Assembly: GCA_947561585.1 (NCBI GenBank)
Contig: CANNZV010000334.1
Location: 248,001 to 312,000, forward strand
Direction of reading: 5' to 3'
DNA from: Caprella mutica
Lineage: Eukaryota; Arthropoda; Malacostraca; Amphipoda; Caprellidae
DNA: 64,000 nt
In this document: positions 59,967 through 64,000 of the stretch, in pieces
How positions within the stretch are numbered: position 1 is the stretch's first letter
How the letters are laid out: the number at the start of each line of letters is the position of its first letter
Notes under the pieces: model-generated
What the model saw: the letters and a program-made list of their open reading frames with translations, nothing else
Databases searched by the model: none
Told to the model about the DNA's origin: nothing
Made by a program: the position numbers and the translations under genes

Positions 59967-61563
59967 CAGTGAAACTCCTGAGTTATGAAGTACAAGCATC
60001 CCCCGCTTTAGTTACCAAATCACGACTCAGTTTAGTTACCAAACAGTAACTAAAGCGAATAAAAGTAACAAGAAATTTAAAATTGTCACTCCTTGATTAT
60101 ATATATAATTTTCTATGAGTTATAGAAAGAATATTTGTTTTACAGTTATAAGAGTACTACGTTTATAGGAATATTAATAATAATATACAGTCTTTCACTG
60201 TTTGGGACTGTGATGAAAAAGTTTAAAGTCGTGCATTTATTAAATGTTTTAAAATCCCTCCGTAGCTTAACTCTCACTCAGTATAGGTGAGTAATTAAAA
60301 GACACTTAGATTTCTATAATTATTGTGCTACATTTAAAACTGCAATTTTATGCTCTATGAAATGTTTTTGGTAGTAGAGTAATAAGTTCCAAGTTATTGA
60401 TTGGTTCTACAATTTCGGACACGTCAGAAAAGAAAATCACGGATACCAATAGAAAAAAAGTTAAATAATTATTAATATATGAAGATTTTCACGTGTTCGA
60501 AAATATGGAACTCACCCTAAAATAGGATATGTTGAATTTCTGAATCAATTACTTTTAATAGCCTTATCTGGATTATAATTTTGATGTTTTTTTAGTAACC
60601 GTGCAATAATCACAAAAAATTGTCTCCGTTTTCTACGTCTACGAACGGTTCTTATTTCGAAACATCACTCGAAATAAGTAACAAATTTACCGAAGCGAGT
60701 TGTACTTAAAGCGAGGCCTGCCTGTATTGGTTCTTCATAACTGAGAGCCACTTCATAGTTCGTGTGCAGTGATAGTTTTCTGTGATTGAAAAGAAATAAA
60801 ATTGTGTCATTGAGGGATAACTATGACAAATATTATTCTAAAATGGATGTGAACTAAATTTTATACAAAAGTGAGGTAATTAAACAAATATTAAGTAAAT
60901 GTTGTGGGAAATCAATATAGCTACTCATTATTGTACAAAAATTAATATATATCATGGTAGTAGTCATTTATGCCTAAATTTAAATCAGAAACAAGAAATA
61001 CACATCATTTGAATCTCAAACAATACAGAAAACACAGTTTATACTCAATATATCTGATTCATTAATGACCTAAATTTTATAGTAAATCTCTGCCTTCCTG
61101 ATTTACATTTTCATATATAATACTCCATTATAGGATAATACACAATTATAGGTGGTATATTATAATTTGATATCAACCTATAATTGAGTATTGGCCTATA
61201 ATTGGGAATTATCCTATGATAGAGTATTGTCTTATTATATGGTAGAGTCCGGTGGAGAAGATTGCAAAATCCCACTATTGCATTGAAGTTGTAATTTTTA
61301 TTTAAAAAAACTTCTGTATTGTAATTGCTTGTCATACTTGCATTTTTCATTTTCACTTCTGCAATATGACTTTCAATTCTGCCATTTCATTATTCATTTC
61401 TGCCACGTTGACTTGGAAAAGGTATAGTTATACCTAAAGAACTATCGCTTTCTATGATTTAAACAAAGAAAAATACTTCATAACTAAGGAGCATTTCATA
61501 ATTCAGGTTCTTCATTACTCGGGTGCTTCATAAAAAAACTTCATGACTCTGGAGTTTTTACTG
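59967..61563. mobile_element. TA-flanked inverted-repeat element, unit 4
   Basis: Counterpart of 6402-7996; the right end reads ACTCTGGAG instead of ACTCAGGAG. Confidence 0.6.
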
Positions 61564-63249
61564 TATTTGTAAATGGACATACTTTTATTATTTCTCATAT
61601 GCCAACAAGAACATTATGCTAAACATGAATGTGAATAGTTTTCTAATATTCCCTGAGAACATGTGCGTGTTCATGTCTACCTCATAAGTACTTCCGCAAG
61701 ACACAAACGCACAAACGTCGCTACTCACCAAGCCTCAGTTGATGATTATAGTATTTCAATGTTTTTTCATTTATCACAATTTCCAGAATTATTTATTATT
61801 ATCAATTTATAGTTATTATTTGCAATTCATTGTCCTCAGAATAACAGTGACATGGCAAGATGTCTCTAGATGTTTAACCCAATTTCATCCCCACTGCAAG
61901 TGTAACGTACACAGTTCATGCAGAATACAATCAATGTAATAACTTTGTTCCTATCAATCGTGGGTATATATAAAATTTTACACAGTAAATTTATATGATA
62001 AAAGCAATGAACTGAAAATAAAATTTATACAATTCAAGCACTTTTGTTTCTCAATTATCATTTGTGGAGCGAATCTTACGTACTCAGTCTTTTAGAATAT
62101 TTGTGTCAGTCTGATTAGGATAAAATTGCAGTTTTAAAGATTGACTTTCTCTTTATTTTTAAGTTTCTTCTGTGTACATTATATAATATGTGATAATATT
62201 TTATTTGTTTTAAATCACTTAAAATGCTAGTAAAATATGTATACATATTATGCAAAGAAAACTAAATTTGAATATAATATGAAACAATTCATTCTTGAAG
62301 ACAGAGTAACAGTGAATTATTATCTAAGATTCTACATTAAGATATCATTAAGTAGCATATTATATACTGTAGCTTGTTCTTAATTATTATATCCATCTTT
62401 CTGAATGTACATTTATGAAATGTGTTCAAAGCTATAGATAGAATCTGAACATCACTTTCACATCTTGGGATGTTGTCCGAATGTTGTTTGTCTGACATTC
62501 AATGAAGACGAATCACCTCGTAAAAATGACTGCAAGAGTTCTACAGTAATGAGATCATATGTATTATATACAAAGAAAACAACCTGAGTGTTTCTTTAAC
62601 AAATATTTAATGTAAATAACTAATAATTTAACATGAAACTGCAATTAATATTTTGTATTAATTTCTAAACCGCTTAAAATGGATCCGTTTCCAGTTCAGC
62701 CCAATACTAAGCTATTGTGGTCGTGAAAGAATCTTCATAAGGATGAATAAGCTGATTGTTTGTTAGTTCAGCTGTATGCTAGAAATATTCGAAATTATTA
62801 ACATTTATGTCTACTTTATGAACATTTGAAATAACAATAATGCATTTCTTCATTTACTTGATTATATTAATATAGATGCAACGCTCTTCACTCGTTATAT
62901 TTTTATATTATCCTCCCCATCAATTTACTAAATAAAGTATATAGGTTCGTGTAGAAGTTGTCCGGTAAATTTATCGCCACCAGTTCACCGCGTGGTAAGT
63001 TCATATGACATAATTCATCGAACGGCAGATTCGTCGCGAAGACAATTTTAAATATTTATTAATTTTCTGTTGTTTATTAGTTTTTGCAGTGAAGGTAAAA
63101 CAGCTGTAGAATATACAGTCATTAATAAAATTCTTTAATACAGTAATTTTAAAATATTTGCATGTAGTAAAAATTCTTGAACCTAAATTAATTTTTCGAT
63201 AGATGTTTCAAAATGTAATATAAAATATTCAAAGGATATCAATTAAAAT

Positions 63250-63580
63250 GAATTAAGCTAATAAAACTATAAACATGAACCACTGGTTCCAAATCTCTAA
63301 AGAATGAAATCAAAATTCAAACGCTACGGCATTTGACGCGACTTTTTTTGCATATGCATTATTTCAAAAATTATATATAGAATAAATGCAAAGTCTTAGC
63401 TACATCATTATCAAGTCTCTAACTTAGACTTTTCTTATGTTGTGAACATATTTCGTAAAATTATGTATATGTGCACCGAAATATTCCCCGTCAAATGCCA
63501 TAGCTTCTAATTTCTATTTCATTCTTTAGAGCGTTTGGAACCAGTGGTTCATGTTTATTAGTTTTACCCATGCTTAATTC
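63250..63580. mobile_element. Foldback element, unit 4
   Basis: Counterpart of 9689-10021. Confidence 0.6.
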
Positions 63581-64000
63581 AACTTCAATGCCATCTGAAC
63601 TATATGCTTTTGATTATTTTAATCATATTCAATTAATGATCATGCAATTAAATTACCTCCAATGTTTATTAAATGCAAATATTATTATTAAAATTGCAAT
63701 ATTAAATAATTTATAATCTAATATACAATCTAATATAAGTAGTTTTTCTCTAAACAGAGAGTGCTTCTAAATAGATTACACGTATTATTTTCTACCTGTT
63801 TTTATTAGCTACAAATAATTAATACAATGTTGAAAATAATATTTGATGAAGTACATAAAAAACTATCGTCAATATTATTTCATTAGAGAATTATTAATTA
63901 CAAAAAATAATAAACTTTATTACAAACCAAATCTTCTTTTATAATCTTTCCCCTTTTAAAAAAGACAATTTATAATAAAACTGTAACGAAATAATCTACT

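Larger units (their letters stand above)
54458..64000 (+). repeat. Tandem unit 4 (cut by window end)
   Basis: Collinear with unit 3 to the last base. About 0.7 kb of a full unit is missing at the right edge, so the array may continue. Intergenic content is as in unit 1. Confidence 0.95.

Noticed and set aside
897..64000. Array considered as an endogenous viral or polydnavirus-like proviral cluster
   Set aside because: No viral structural or replication genes, no excision motifs at unit borders, and units run continuously into each other; the RING gene alone is not enough.

Overview
The window looks like nuclear DNA of an arthropod, most likely an insect. It is AT-rich and gene-poor, and it carries Ty3/gypsy-type LTR retrotransposons (one with an envelope gene), cut-and-paste transposons, MITE-like inverted repeats and minisatellites. 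There is no operon structure. The species cannot be fixed from the sequence alone; a hemipteran is only a guess.

The backbone is a head-to-tail tandem array of a unit of about 10.2 kb. Four units are present: unit 1 at 897-11110, unit 2 at 11111-44230 (about 10.2 kb once insertions are removed), unit 3 at 44231-54457, and unit 4 from 54458 to beyond the window end. The left edge of the array is near 897; bases 1-896 are unrelated and begin with a 16-bp minisatellite. Each unit holds one intronless gene for a 326-residue protein with a C-terminal C3HC4 RING finger (probable E3 ubiquitin ligase). Copies 1, 2 and 4 are intact; copy 3 is frameshifted and loses the RING. Each gene has paired GATA-type sites about 150-175 nt upstream of the ATG and two hairpins just after the stop. 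The rest of each unit is AT-rich DNA with the same set of old inverted-repeat elements, so those elements predate the duplications. Sequence markers support all three possible groupings of the four units, which points to gene conversion or unequal exchange.

All large insertions lie in unit 2. The first (11645-19277) is a 7.6-kb element with 23-bp inverted ends and a 4-bp GTAC target duplication. It has no recognisable transposase and contains three diverged copies of a roughly 350-bp repeat that also lies just beside its insertion point in every unit. The second (19618-34870) is a Ty3/gypsy LTR element with 200-bp LTRs and a 5-bp duplication, inserted about 370 bp upstream of RING copy 2. Its Gag and Pol overlap at a U UUU UUA slippery site. 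Its pol is broken by a frameshift, by loss of the integrase core, and by a third insertion placed inside the reverse transcriptase.

That third insertion (21767-32786, minus strand) is an 11-kb envelope-carrying Ty3/gypsy element with 778-bp LTRs that are nearly identical. Its Gag has four zinc knuckles. Gag and Pol lie in one frame separated by a single UGA followed by CUA, a known readthrough context. Pol has intact protease, RT, RNase H and DD35E integrase motifs. Env is split by a one-base length change in an A-run. The 5' leader holds a 48-bp tandem repeat, in the position where Drosophila gypsy carries its insulator.

The most unusual items are the RING gene array and its traces of exchange, the UGA-CUA Gag-Pol junction, the repeats shared between the 7.6-kb insertion and its target flank, and a 15-nt match between that element's terminus and the RING gene 3' region.
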